In this document: positions 21,522 through 33,455 of the stretch, piece by piece | Layout of the letters: each line of letters opens with the position of its first letter | How positions within the stretch are numbered: position 1 is the first letter of the stretch | NCBI GenBank assembly: GCA_030549335.1 | Contig: CM060184.1 | Span: 41,495,909-41,559,908 of the forward strand | Origin: Pontederia crassipes | Taxonomy: Eukaryota > Streptophyta > Magnoliopsida > Commelinales > Pontederiaceae | Direction: 5' to 3' | Length of the DNA: 64,000 nucleotides | Notes under the pieces: model-generated | The model's database searches: none | Seen by the model: the letters and a program-made list of their open reading frames with translations, nothing else | What the model was told of the DNA's origin: nothing | Translations under genes and position numbers: made by a program

Positions 21522-24500
21522 TCTGCACCTATAATAGGCATTAAATGGTGGCTGGAAACTCTTTTTTCTGTCAAATAGAATTCTGCCACAAACCCTCTGT
21601 TTTACCTCTCGTTTGCACGTGAACCGAGGTACCTCGAGAATGTGTGGCAGCTAGTTTCGAAGCCTGCACATAGGAAAAGAAGTTCAGGTGGTGGTCGTGA
21701 GTTTCAGTGTGAGGACAAAGAGCAATCGTCGGCCAAAGTTCGGCATTCGTGCAGATTGTCAGAAAAGGGACTCCAATTGATTTTTCAGCCGACTTTAGGT
21801 ACGTAGGGGGAATCCCTATGTCGTCGGTTTTTCAGACATGGAACCCTAATCCCTTCTCCTTTTTATCAGGATTCTATTGATGTATTGTATGCATAGTTTG
21901 AATATCGTAGGGCAAAGTTATGATGGTTGGAAAGTCGTGTCGGAATGCACTTTTCCGTCGGTGGTAGAATTCGGCCCGGGTTCTACTGTGCCCGGCCCGG
22001 ATTTGGTTGAATTCGGACCGAGTTGAAATCGGAATCGGATCGGGTTGTCCAACCCGGCCCGAGTTCCTGTTGACCCGACTTGGGTTGCGGCGCGTTTTCG
22101 ATCGAACGTGAATTGGCCGACCCGGCCCGAGTTCACTATACACCCGGCTCGGGTTTGCCCTGGCCGAGGTGGTATCGGATGTTTCCGAACGCGGCCCGGG
22201 TTCCACCCGACGCGGGCCGGGTTCTGGGGACAGAAATTGTAATTTTGAATAAATTATTATAGATAATTGTATGGCTATCATGGTTTATTGTTCCTGATTG
22301 TCCCTAATCATATCACACACACTGAGCTGACCTCATCATATCTTTTAGATTTGATTTGAGATTTATATCATTGTTATCCTGTCATATTGTGTGATCTCTT
22401 ATGATGTCGATCCAGTAGTTTTTCCCTGATTGGGTCCTTGTCTAACCTAAAGTGAATTGTTAAAGATAGGTCTTTAGGTTAAATAAGATAAAAGATGAAA
22501 CTGCTGGGTCTTCATGTTCTCTGATTGTCTCTAAGTCCCCTGGATCATTATTGTTATAGTATTGTATGGGGCAGATAGTGTACCTAGAGGGTTGAGACGT
22601 CGTCCTTTAGGGAAGCTATGGCTGTCCTGTGATGGCCATGGTCCCCATCACGAATATATTGTCAGCGCTATTATTGGAGGGTGGCTTGCCATGGCACTGA
22701 TCCCCCACTGGCCTACATGAAAGAGACATGGAGTTTCCCATAATTGGTTGAGCGCTCCCTAATTGAATTGAATTGAAATTGAAATTGAATAGAATTGAAC
22801 TTAATTGAATTGAACCTTGGTCATTTGGATTTTGGCATTGATTGGCTTTGCCTCCGCCTATTGAATAGAATAGAAATTGTTAATTAATGACCACAGATAT
22901 TGATAATAGAAAATTGTTAAATTGGATAGATGCCATAGTGATCAGGCATAATTGATAATTGATATTGATCGATCCCTTGAACTTTTACCTAATCCCCTTT
23001 ATTGATTCATGGCCTTATTGATTAGTGATCTCTCTTATATTATTTTATCATGTGCTCTATGGATTATTGCTCCTTATTGATTATTGATTTTTTTAGCACT
23101 ATTGATCTACTTATTATTATGGTTAGACCCTACGTACTGAGTATTTTTATACTTATGAGTTTTCCCCTGTATCTGGATTCATGAAGGTGAGATGATAGAA
23201 GATGGTGATGCAGGTGGTCAGGCTCAGTGACAAGGATGTTGCACATGGTGTAGGATTTAGTCCTGCTAGATTATTGTATTAACTTTTAGTTTTCACATAT
23301 TTAGCGTAATGGAGTCATGGACGTTTTCAGCTCCTTGATATTATATTGTTAGGCGATCTTCTTTTCGCATTAATAGAGTTTATTTTTCTCAAAAAATATT
23401 TACATAGAATTGCGTAGCGCCTTTGGGACGACTCTGAGCACGTGATAGTCACGTCGGTCTCGGGACGTTACATAACGACATATAATTGACCATATGTGAA
23501 AACTTGCTTTGGGAGAAATATTCTGACATGCTTAAAAGATTGTACTTGACTTTTATTGATTGTCATGGAAAAACATGGTATTAGTGGAAGTTGTCATCTC
23601 TTTAGCTTGAATGGCCATTTTGATTCATTTGGTGACAATAATTCTTGGAATTGTAACTCTTGTTCCAACATGTTCACCTGAAATGATATCTGCATTCACT
23701 GAACATTTACCCAAGTGAGTAATTATTAATCTTGTACCATTGCATAAACATTGCGATTGATTGAGATTTCTAAGAAGCATCACTTGAACACCCTCTTTTA
23801 ACCGCATGTCATGATTTGGAATGCCAGAAAATTTCAAACTATTGAGAAATTATGATGCATATAGAATTTCTTCAGCATTTGTATTAATACTTGCTTTGCA
23901 AACATTTTCTAAACTAAAATACACTTTGCACTCTCCTGATATTAAATTCATCGTTATTCATTTAGTTCATGAACCATGTCATTTTTTGGTGTTAGAATTG
24001 TCCTTTCTTTTAAATATGTAGAATCTTTGTAGTTTCTTAATAGTGATGGATAAACTGCTTCAATAATGATTTTCGTAGGTAGGATCTCCAGCTAGTTGGA
24101 GAGAAATATTTGAAGGAAGACAAATGAGTTCGTTAAGTGGATCTTCAAAAAGAGTATCTTCACCTAATTGAAGCATCCATTTATCAAAAGAGATTATTTC
24201 ATCAACATCTGAATTTGTAACTTGTCCATGTAGAAGCCTCATATTCTCTCGAAGTTCACAAATAGTAAAGTGCGGCCAAAGGTACGAAGAATTAATAGAA
24301 GCATTAATAATATCTACTCGCCCACCTTTCGGTATGACAGGTAGTATTTGACGAAAATCTCCTCCACAAACAATTGTAAGACCTCCAAATGGTAGATTTT
24401 TGTTGTTATGATATCTACTTTTAAAAATATCTCTTAAAGTCTTATTCAAAGCTTCAAAACAATATTTATTTACCATTGGAGCTTCATCCCAAATAATTAA

Positions 24501-24955
24501 TGAAGTTTTGCAAAGAAGTTCAACCAATTGTGTTTCATGACGAATTTCACAAGTGGATTCTGATGTGACATCCAAGGGAATATGAAATCGATAATGTGTT
24601 GTTCTACCATTTGGTAGTAACAATGCAGCTATACCAGAAGTCGCAATTGTCAAAACTATTTTTTTTCTAATCTAAGCTTGCATATTATTGTCTTCCATAG
24701 AAAAGTCTTACTAGTGCCTCCATGGCCATTGATAAAAAATAATTTACCTTCATCATTGTCAATAGACTGGAGTATTGCATCATATGCTTTTCTTTTATCA
24801 CTATTCAAAGATGTGAATAATTCTTGATGCATAAAATGCAAATTAGAATGATCATACTGAAGTTCTTCATTGATTAAACGATTTCCCAAATCTCTTAACA
24901 AAGATGCATCAGGCAAAGGCATTCCTAATATTTATTTCAAATTTCTACCCATTTT

Positions 24956-27703
24956 TTAAAGAATGCTCTCAATTTCAAACAATGTATATGTTTCAATTTG
25001 TTCATTTGTTAATTCTAAATTCTCATAATTGAACTTCTTTCTTTGCAAAGAGCAAATATCCTCAGATAAAATATGGAAATTTGATTTCCAAACCTCATAA
25101 GCATCACTTACTTCACAATGTATAAGCATTGTTACAAACAAATGTCTAAGTTCATTACCCGTAGCCCACAAAGATGCTTCGATAAGACAGTCATTCCTTT
25201 CTTTGTCATCATCTAGCAAGCCCAAAGCATAACATGCAGCTTTGAACGTAGGATGTCTAACTCCATCAATTGTTTTAATATTTTCATAGGATGTGCTTCC
25301 CTTTACAACATTAAGCAACATTCTCAAATAAAATCTTTCTCCACTTGAAGGATGTGCAAAATAAACTCTTCCAATGCATTTGCCATTTTTTCTTTTAGTC
25401 CAAATTTTATCTTTTGCATTCCATACCCAATACATAGGGAAATCAGAATATATCAATTCTTGTGCATCAGCATACAATTTATTTGCTTCAAACCATTCGG
25501 TGAATTTTGTCTTCTCCACACCTGGACGACTTAACACATTTTCTATTGACATGTCTTTTGAAAAAATAACTGTATTTTGTCCAGGTAAGTGAAAAGGCAA
25601 TCTTTCAACAAAAAGTTCTCTATGATTGATATCGAACTGAAAGATTCTCCAACATGCTTCTGTGGCTGATATATATCTACAATTCAAATATGTTTTGATT
25701 TCATCCTCTTCTGTCATAGTGTCAATGGATTCGACTGTAGCTGTTGTTCTATCGGATCCTTTATGTACATATTTGAATAAATATTTGATTGATCTTGAAT
25801 AATTGCAAAGCTCAACATTTATATGAGCATCAAATTTCATCAACAAATTTGTATTGTAAGAAACAACAAACTGATTATCTAACAATAACGCCCTTCTTTT
25901 CAACTTCAATGCACGTCTTTCTTCTCCTATAAATTGGAAAGCCATCTGCATTAATTGTTGTTCGATCAACATATCGTTTTGGAAAATGTTTTGTACATCT
26001 CGTCTGCACCATGCACGGTGATTTCATATTTAACAATCCACATGGTCCATGCATCGTAAACTTCTTAACAGCATTATAACTATCAAAGTCAACATTTGGA
26101 TCCGGAATCTTTGCACTTATTATTTTATCAATTTGTTCCGAAGAAGGAGATTTCATTGATTGATGTAAGAATAATATTATATGAGCATGTGGCAAGTCTC
26201 TTTTTTGGAATTCAATTGTATACAAACCTATAGTATAGAAAAAAAATCAATGTAACTAATAATAAAAAGTTTTGGATTCCATAATGACAATAAAAAATTC
26301 ATATGATAAGTTAGATTAAATATAGAAGAAAATTACTTACATGCAATAATTTTTTCGAAAGGTTGATCTTTCTTTAAGTCTTGCATCAATTGTAGCAATT
26401 TTATTTGAAATACCCTGCATATGATATCAACTCGTCTATCATCATCCTTTTGATCTATCAAATAAAGCATGTAATTTATTTCGGGCCACTTGGGGTTACA
26501 AGTAAAAAGTAATGAATATATTAGGATATCCAGCCCATCTACAAATGGCCATGGCATCTTGATAATTTTGCACTTTGTATCTTGGTCCTCCGGTGTGAGA
26601 TGACGGTAGTATTATTGTCTTTCCGGTCTTTGAAGCATCGGTATCACCACGATGAATAGTATCCATTAGTCTAGAAAAGAGATCAGTTCTGAGTTTTGGT
26701 TGAGTATATCGAATCCATATGAATCTTTCTTCTTCAATTGCCATGTAAGAGTCAAGTATATATTGCTCAAAAAGTCTATCAGATTGTAGTAAAGTCCTGT
26801 CTTCATGTAATCTTTGTTGAATCTGAAACAATAACATTGTCTCATAGTTAATTTCTCCATTTTGTAAGATTTACCAGATTTTGGACATAAAGGTATGTCC
26901 AACCTATATCCATCTTCACCATAAGGATGTGTTTATGTCATAGGCATGAAAGTTGGATGCAAATCTGAGATTCATTGGAGACCTTTTGTTTTATGTTCAA
27001 CTATGACATCTCTTTCAAAATTTTCACCATCTATATCACCAACTACTAAGGCTGCAACTTCAGAGGCTGTTGGCAAATTATATTGCCGACCATCTTGTGT
27101 TCTATTGGCATAAAGCCGGAGACGAAAAATTAATTCAGGATTTTCTTTATATCGATCTCTGGCCATTCTAAAAGATTTTACTAAAATGTTATTGTCATCT
27201 AACATATTAGTTAAGTCTTCAACAATTTGAGGATTTATATCATTGTGCACAAATTTTTTTTGCACAGATGCAATCCTATTTGTAACCTCATGGTCAGTGT
27301 CATAGATATAAAGCTGTGTAAAATTTGGCTTCCTTCCAACCATTGGTAACAAATAACCAATGTGATGATAATTTTGTCCAATCATTCTAAATACAGAAGG
27401 TCCTATCCCTTAATTTTGAGGAATATCAATTTTTCCACCCATTGATGTCATAGCAAACATAGAGTTGTATATTCATATATTTTTTTGAAATTTCATTTCA
27501 TTAATTCCGGAATCTTGACTAAGGAGATGTTTTAACAATGGAGGAGGATATTTAAATAAAGGTATTTGCACATGACTTTCTAGACAACATAATGAGAACT
27601 TTGGATTTGATACATTTTTGCTTTTACATGTTCTTTCTTCATACCACAATAGAGCATCACAATATTGGCATGTGTATGTAGGGGGTCCAAAATTCCAAAC
27701 CAT
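24956..27703 (-). pseudogene. Helitron Rep (HUH endonuclease) region
   Basis: From right to left on the minus strand there is a zinc-finger-like N-terminus (27473-27703: CQYCDALLWYEER, then FSLCC), a second block (26972-27385, DTDHEVTNRI) and Helitron-like N-terminal blocks (26333-26902, FTCNPKWPEI). The Rep core follows, with IEFQKRDLPHAHIILF (HUH motif as HAH, near 26200) and IKYLFKYVHKG in 24956-25972, which carries the tyrosines that cleave DNA. The 338-codon frame at 24956-25972 is the longest intact piece. Elsewhere the gene is broken, for example at 26225-26333 where the Rep frame is interrupted by AT-rich sequence. Rep makes the single-strand cut that begins transposition. Confidence 0.85.
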
Positions 27704-29258
27704 TTTAAGAGTATCTGTACAAACATAAATAATTTTTTTAATAAATGTGTCCTACTTAATATATATAATAAATGCTTTAAACTTATACTTTTGAAGAAAA
27801 AAATTGTAAAATAAGTTTTTGAGAATAGTATGCCACCTAACACTTGACTTATTTGATTTTCCTCTTGAACATTATGCATCGTATTTGAGGAAGATTGTGC
27901 TTTGCCATGTCCTTAATTGGGAAAAAAATACTTATGTCATGAACCATACAACCTTTATATATAACATAATCTTAAGCAAGATATAATGATTTATAAAGGA
28001 GGGAATAAGTTATATATTGTGTTATGAAAAATACCTGCATTATTGACTTCTTTGTTTCGTTTTCTAAAGGTCTCACTATTTCTTAAAGTTTTTCCATCCA
28101 GATTTACCCCTCCTCTTTCTTGCTGAAAAATATATTCACCTAAACAACAAATAAATAATGAGATGGTAAATAAATAAGGAATTGAGTTCCTACATATGTG
28201 AGTTAAAAGTAACAAAGACAATGTGGGCAATATAAATATAGTTAATTTTCATTTGGAATATGCTTAATAGTAATGAATAATAAAATATGTATTAAAAATG
28301 ATATTTGTGATATCATTATGGAGTTGAAAGTTATTATATTTATGATAAATAAAAATATAGTACACCCTATTTTATATAAAATGTCCTTATGTCATGAAAT
28401 ATACTATATATATAGTATAATTAATGAAAAGAATGACTCATATTGTATTAAGACAAATATGTATATATGTGAATTTAATATCATAAAAAATAAGAGAAAT
28501 TCAATTATATATAGCTACATAAAATTCATATCAATTTATTTTAATACTCGCATTTAAGGAATATAAAAATAAAAAATGACATCAAAACTAAATTATAAAA
28601 CCAAGAAAGAAATGTAGATTGATTGAAATTTTTGTGTAAAGAAAAATACAGATTTCAATTGAAAAGTAAGAGGTGGTTTACCATGCGGGGGCATTGACTC
28701 ATTTATTATGCACTTGTCATTAAAATTTAGTGATTGTCTTGATCCTTTTATGCATTGTTGTATAAGCAAATGCATTTTATTTGCATCGTCTCAATATTTC
28801 TTTTGTATTCTTGCAATCCTTCGCTTTAATCTAGCAAAAGCGCATATTTCTGCCTTCAAAAGTAAAGCTTCATGAGAATTTAGACCTTGTTGTTGAATAA
28901 GATAATATCTATGTAGCTTCCTCTTAATATATCTTTCTCGTCGACAGAGAGCTGTAATTTCCATAACTAAAATTTCCATTTCACATTGCTATTATGTGAT
29001 GAGTTATCTTTTGAAATCATTGAAACTAAACCTATTAAAGATTTGGTTTTGGGCCTATGTAATTATTTTTCTTTACAAAAATTATTTCATATGTTTTATG
29101 TTTAAAAATATTATTATAAACACATGTTTTTTTGAAAGAGAACTTTTGAATTGTCATAATCATGATTGATTTAGGCCTTTAAAAAATGTTCAAAAAAATT
29201 GAGAAAGTAAAAAAAATTGTTGTCAACATTTTAATTACATTAACATGATTTATAACAG
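27704..29258. other. AT-rich Helitron upstream region
   Basis: Minus-strand frames at 28593-28775 and 28791-28979 (the latter basic, with RRERYIKRKL and KRRIARIQKKY) may be upstream exons of the Helitron gene, but I do not recognise them. The rest is AT-rich and featureless. Confidence 0.4.
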
Positions 29259-29286
29259 CCGTGCATTGTACGGGTTCTTAAACTAG
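29259..29286 (+). terminator. Second Helitron-like 3' terminus, in opposite orientation
   Basis: CCGTGCATTGTACGG (one imperfect pair in the stem) is followed after 9 nt by CTAG and then T on the plus strand. This is the same architecture as the 3' end at 19127-19153 but facing the other way. No matching plus-strand Helitron 5' end was found nearby. Confidence 0.6.
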
Positions 29287-29769
29287 TAACAATTAAACTA
29301 TATGAAGTAATGGGCTATTAGAGATTGAAGGCCCAAAAGAAAAAAAATCTTAAATAATAACTATGATTAAAATTAGAGATCTATGGTTATTAATAAAATA
29401 GAATAGCATCAAATCATATCTTAATCATAAAAAAAACATATCTCAATCATAAAAAGGATTAGGTCAAATTACAAAAAAAAAAATAGATCAAACGACCATG
29501 ATTTAATGCGAAAAGATCATATTAAAAAATGAATCTAGTGGTATTAACATAAATCAACGTTTTGGATTTAATCACGTAAAAACAAAATCAATGGTTGAGA
29601 TTACATCTTCTTCCTTACGAGAAGAAAAACTACGCGTACTGTACATCGAGTGGATAAAGCGGAACAAGGGAATTGTCGACCAAGGTTCATCAAAGGCGAA
29701 ACTGGAGGTTGGCGAAGGTTTGTAGCAGACGTGAAAGGGCTCTAGCACCATCAATTTCAGGTCTCCCAC
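29287..29769. other. Unassigned stretch between the Helitron and gypsy element 3
   Basis: A 65-codon minus-strand frame (29572-29769) shows no familiar domain. CCCAC (29765-29769) would be the left target duplication of gypsy element 3, but its partner was not found. Confidence 0.4.
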
Positions 29770-31869
29770 TATAACGCCCCGAGACCCACGTGACTTTCAC
29801 GTGTTCAGAGTCGTCCCAGAGGCGCTACATAATCTATAAAATATTTTTGCGGAATAAAATCTATAAATGTGGAATATAAATCATAAATTCGAAAGACTTT
29901 TCAAAAATAATAACTAATAATCCATAATAATCAAAATGCTAAAACATCCATAAGTTTACAATTCTAATGAGTACGGAAATAATAAAACTAAATAACTCGA
30001 TCTAATGCCATGTGCAACATTGATCTGTCACTGAGCGTAGTCACCTACAGGGCCATCATCTATAGCTCTCTCACCTGCACGGATCCAGGTATAGGGAAAT
30101 ATTCATAAGTATAAAAATACTTAGTACGTAGGGTCTAAAAGACAATCAATATGCTCAATCGAAAATAAGGTATAATCAATCATGAGTTAATTGAGCAGTC
30201 AATACAATAACCAATTTACAATTTATCAATATGAATAATATATCAGGCTATGGTTAAAAGACCAATATATATCAATAACTATTTTTCAATTAACAATTAT
30301 CAATTGCTTGATTAATAAATCAATATTCGATTAACAATTTCTAATTCAATAATCAATTGTCATTGACCAATAATAATTCGATTCAATAGGACAATAATAA
30401 TTGTCAACTCAATGCCAATATATCCAAATGACCATGATTCAATTCTATTAAATTCAATTTCAATTTTATTTGATTCGATTCGATTTACAATGTTCGGAGT
30501 TATCCAATTCAATGAGGAGCGCTCAGTCAATTAAGGGACACCATGCCACTTTCATCCAGGCCAGTGGGGGATCAGTGCCACGACAAGCCCAATACAATTC
30601 AATGGGTTCGTGTATGGTGGAGGACGAGTGACCATACACGCGACAGCCATAGCTTTTACACTATCTGTCCCATTCAATTCAATTCAATTCAATTGGTCCC
30701 GGCTTAGTGACAATCAGTAGACATAGACCCAGTAGCTTTCAGCTTTTATCTTGTTTATCTAAAATGTCTATCTTTGATAAATTATCAATTAAGTTAGACA
30801 AGACTCTGACCAAAAACTAAATAGGCCAATAATACAATAATCAATAAGATCAAAGATTATAATAATATAATCAAAACAATCAATAATAATATAATCAGGA
30901 AAATCAATAATTACTATATTAAATAATTCACCACAAGGCAATCATTAATAATTAATTTATGCAATACAATCCATAACAATAGCAATAAACTATTTATTCC
31001 TTTCCGAAAAAATAAAGAAAAGAAAATTAGAACTTTTCCTTCTTTCTTGATTGGCCGAGACAATTTTCTAATTTTCTCATCAGAAAAATACAAATAATTA
31101 AAATAAGAAAATCTCTCCTTTCTATACTTTCCTCGGTAACTATGATGTTTTTGCACCTACAAAATTGCCTTACGTGTTTCACCATCTCTTTCACTTTCTC
31201 TCTCTAATTTTCTTCGACTCTTTCCTTAACGAAAGAATTTCTCTCTCCTTACTTCTTGGCCGTAAAACACTCTTTTCCAATCTTGTTTTTTCTATTCTTC
31301 TTCTTATCTCTACCTAGTTTGCGGCCGTAAAATTCTTCCCCTTTCTCTCTATCTCTTGGCGGCCGAGAACATCACGTCGCAATATCAAACATGAAATTGC
31401 TGCCGTAATAAATCTACCATGAAACTAGATTATGTCGTAAAACATCACGAGACAATAGCAAAAAGAATCCCCCCTATGTACCTGCACGGACGCGAACACC
31501 GATGCCTGTGTTCGACTCCTTTTCTTTTCTGTCACCAAGATGTCAAGATGTCGAGCGCACAAAATAAAATCCAGAGAAATAAGTTGTGGCCGGCCCTCAT
31601 ATATTTATTTATACGATCTATAATTTCCAATTACAATCTAACTATAATATCTAATTCTTCTCAAATTTTATCTTCTTTTTTATCTCTTTAATTAAGTTAT
31701 AAAATTCTAAAATTAATTAGATAAATCCCATCACTAATCAAACTCCTCTTCAATTTTATTTTATTTTTAGAATTATTAAATACACTAATATTAATAACAG
31801 TATTTCCCAAAATAAAATAAAATAATAAAATATCTATTTATTAAATCCTAAAAAATTAGGGTCGTTACA
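29770..31869 (-). repeat. 3' LTR of gypsy element 3
   Basis: The LTR starts TATAACGCCCCGAGACCC (first bases mutated from TGTAAC) and ends GGGTCGTTACA at 31869. The minus-strand polypurine tract TTTTTAAGGAGG follows directly. It shares AATTC pentamer runs (about 30440-30480 and 30668-30692) with the other LTRs of this clade but lacks most of the GGGCC-rich block. About 31140-31350 is CT-rich. Confidence 0.85.
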
Positions 31870-31887
31870 TCATAACCTCCTTAAAAA

Positions 31888-33455
31888 TAAATTTGTTCTC
31901 GAATTTGAATAAAAGAAATTATATTATCTTATCTAAATAATTTTGGAAAATCTCTTCTCATCTCTTCTTCTAGTTCCCATGTGGCATCTTCATCGTATGA
32001 TATGTCCAAGCCACCCTTACCATGAGTACCATTTTATTCTTCATATGTTTAGTTTGGTACTCCAAGACTTCTATAGGTTGCTCAGTATATGTCAGATCTA
32101 CATTTAAATTTGATTCCTCTATATTCACTACATTAGCATCATCATGTTGATACTTGCGCAGCATTGACACGTGGAAGACATCATGCACGTGTCCATACGA
32201 TGGCGGTAATGCCAACCTGCAAGCTGCATCTCCAATCAGTGTAAGTACCTCGAAGGGGCCAACATACCTTGGACTCAATTTACCCTTCTTGCTGAACCTC
32301 ATTACCCCTTTCATCGGAGAAACCTTTAGCATCACTCGATCTCCCACTTTAAAAATTTGTTCTCTTTCCTTCTTGTCAGCATATGTTTTCTATCTTGTGA
32401 ATGCTGCTTTCAACCTCTCTCTAATAAGGCGAACCTTTTCAGCATCTTTCATGGTTTGCTTCATTAGCTCCTCTGATAAGAATTGTCGTCCTCCCACCTC
32501 ACTCCAACAGATGGGGAGCGACAAGGCCTTCCATACATAGCTGCAAATGGTGCCATGCCTATGCTGAAGTGGTAGTTGTTATTGTATGCGAACTCGATCA
32601 GTGGGAGGTGCGTGTCCCAACTGCCACTCCAGTCCAATGCACATGCCCGGAGCATATCTTCTAGTGTCTGAATTGTCCGTTCAAACTATCCGTCTGAGGA
32701 TGGAACGTAGTACTGAAATTCAATTTGGTTCCAAAAGCACTCTGGATACTCCTTCCAAAATTTGGCCGTGAATCGTGGATCTCTATCCGACACAATAAAG
32801 ACCGACACTCCATGTAGTCGGATAACCTCCTTAATATAAATGTCCATCAGGCTTCCTACGGACTGCTTCCATTTGATGGGGATGAAGTGGGCCGCCTTGC
32901 TAAACCGGTCCACCACCACCCATATTGCATCGTGGCCTTGCTGAGTTCTTGGAAATCTGGTGACGAAATCCATAGTCACCTTTTCCCATTTCCATCATGG
33001 GATTCCAAGTTCTTGTAGTGCACCATAAGGTTTCTGATGTTCCACTTTCACTTATTGCCATACTAGTTATCTTGCAACATACTCAGCCACATCCTTCTTC
33101 ATATTATTCCACCAGAAGGTCCATTGCAAGTCCTTGAACATCTTCGTGCTTTCGGGATGAATGGCAAATTTTGACTTGTAGCATTCATCCAACACTTGTC
33201 TTCTCAATGCTTCATACTCAGGGACCCACAATCGTCCTTTATATCTGATCACTCCATCCGTGACCAAAAAATCTATAGAAATCTTTTCGCACAACTTGAG
33301 TAGGTGGTTGTATTCGTTATCATTTGGTTGTGCTTTGCCTATCTTCAATAGTAGCTCGGGTTGCATGCTGAGGTGTGCCATAATTCGTATACCGTTGTTG
33401 CTGGTCACTGGACTGACTTGGATGATGCAGTCAATCATGTTCCAACGACTCACTC
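31888..33455 (-). pseudogene. Gypsy element 3: integrase and chromodomain-like tail
   Basis: The domain order is as in element 2. The zinc-binding part is in 33067-33453 (VLDECYKSKFAIHPES), the core in 32686-32979 (MDFVTRFPRTQQGHDAIWVV and SDRDPRF), and the C-terminal blocks in 31970-32655 ([48 protein letters not shown]). The tail reads VRVAWTYH before a frameshift. Several frame breaks separate these pieces. Confidence 0.87.

Larger units (their letters stand above)
20692..23472 (+). repeat. Solo gypsy LTR with TSD TAACG, inside the Helitron helicase
   Basis: The LTR starts TGTAACAACCCAGATTTTC and ends GGTCTCGGGACGTTACA. It is flanked by exact TAACG copies (20687-20691 and 23473-23477). 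It is the reverse orientation of the LTR family at 4534-6512 and shows the same GGGCC-rich block (about 21965-22220) and AATTGAATTG pentamers (about 22760-22810). Removing it with one TAACG joins the helicase coding on either side. It carries a SINE tail and a hAT-like MITE. Confidence 0.9.
20540..24922 (-). pseudogene. Helitron Pif1-like helicase domain, split by a solo LTR
   Basis: On the minus strand the helicase starts near 24922. Its Walker A region (24656-24922) reads INGHGGTSKT, where GTGKT is expected, so the invariant glycine before the lysine is a serine. Walker B (LIIWDEAPM) and the FGGLTIVCGGDFRQILPV block lie in 24060-24653. Later blocks are LKEGVQVMLLRNL (23625-23837) and INKSQ with GQLYV.ISR (about 23478-23560). 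Then comes the 2.8-kb solo LTR (20692-23472), and the last residues (NIVYKEVF) continue at 20560-20690. Frames are broken at several points. Pif1-type helicase unwinds DNA during Helitron transposition. This copy is non-functional. Confidence 0.85.
19127..29000 (-). mobile_element. Decayed autonomous Helitron (minus strand)
   Basis: The 3' end is at the left. The minus strand ends in CTAG (19130-19127) followed by T, preceded about 10 nt inward by the perfect palindrome CGCGCATTGCGCG (19141-19153), which is the hairpin-plus-CTRR terminus of Helitrons. Rep-helicase coding occupies 20540-27703 on the same strand. The 5' end (TC after A) was not found and is placed only approximately, upstream of coding-like frames at 28590-28979. 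A solo LTR and two small elements sit inside, so the original length was about 7 kb. Confidence 0.8.
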
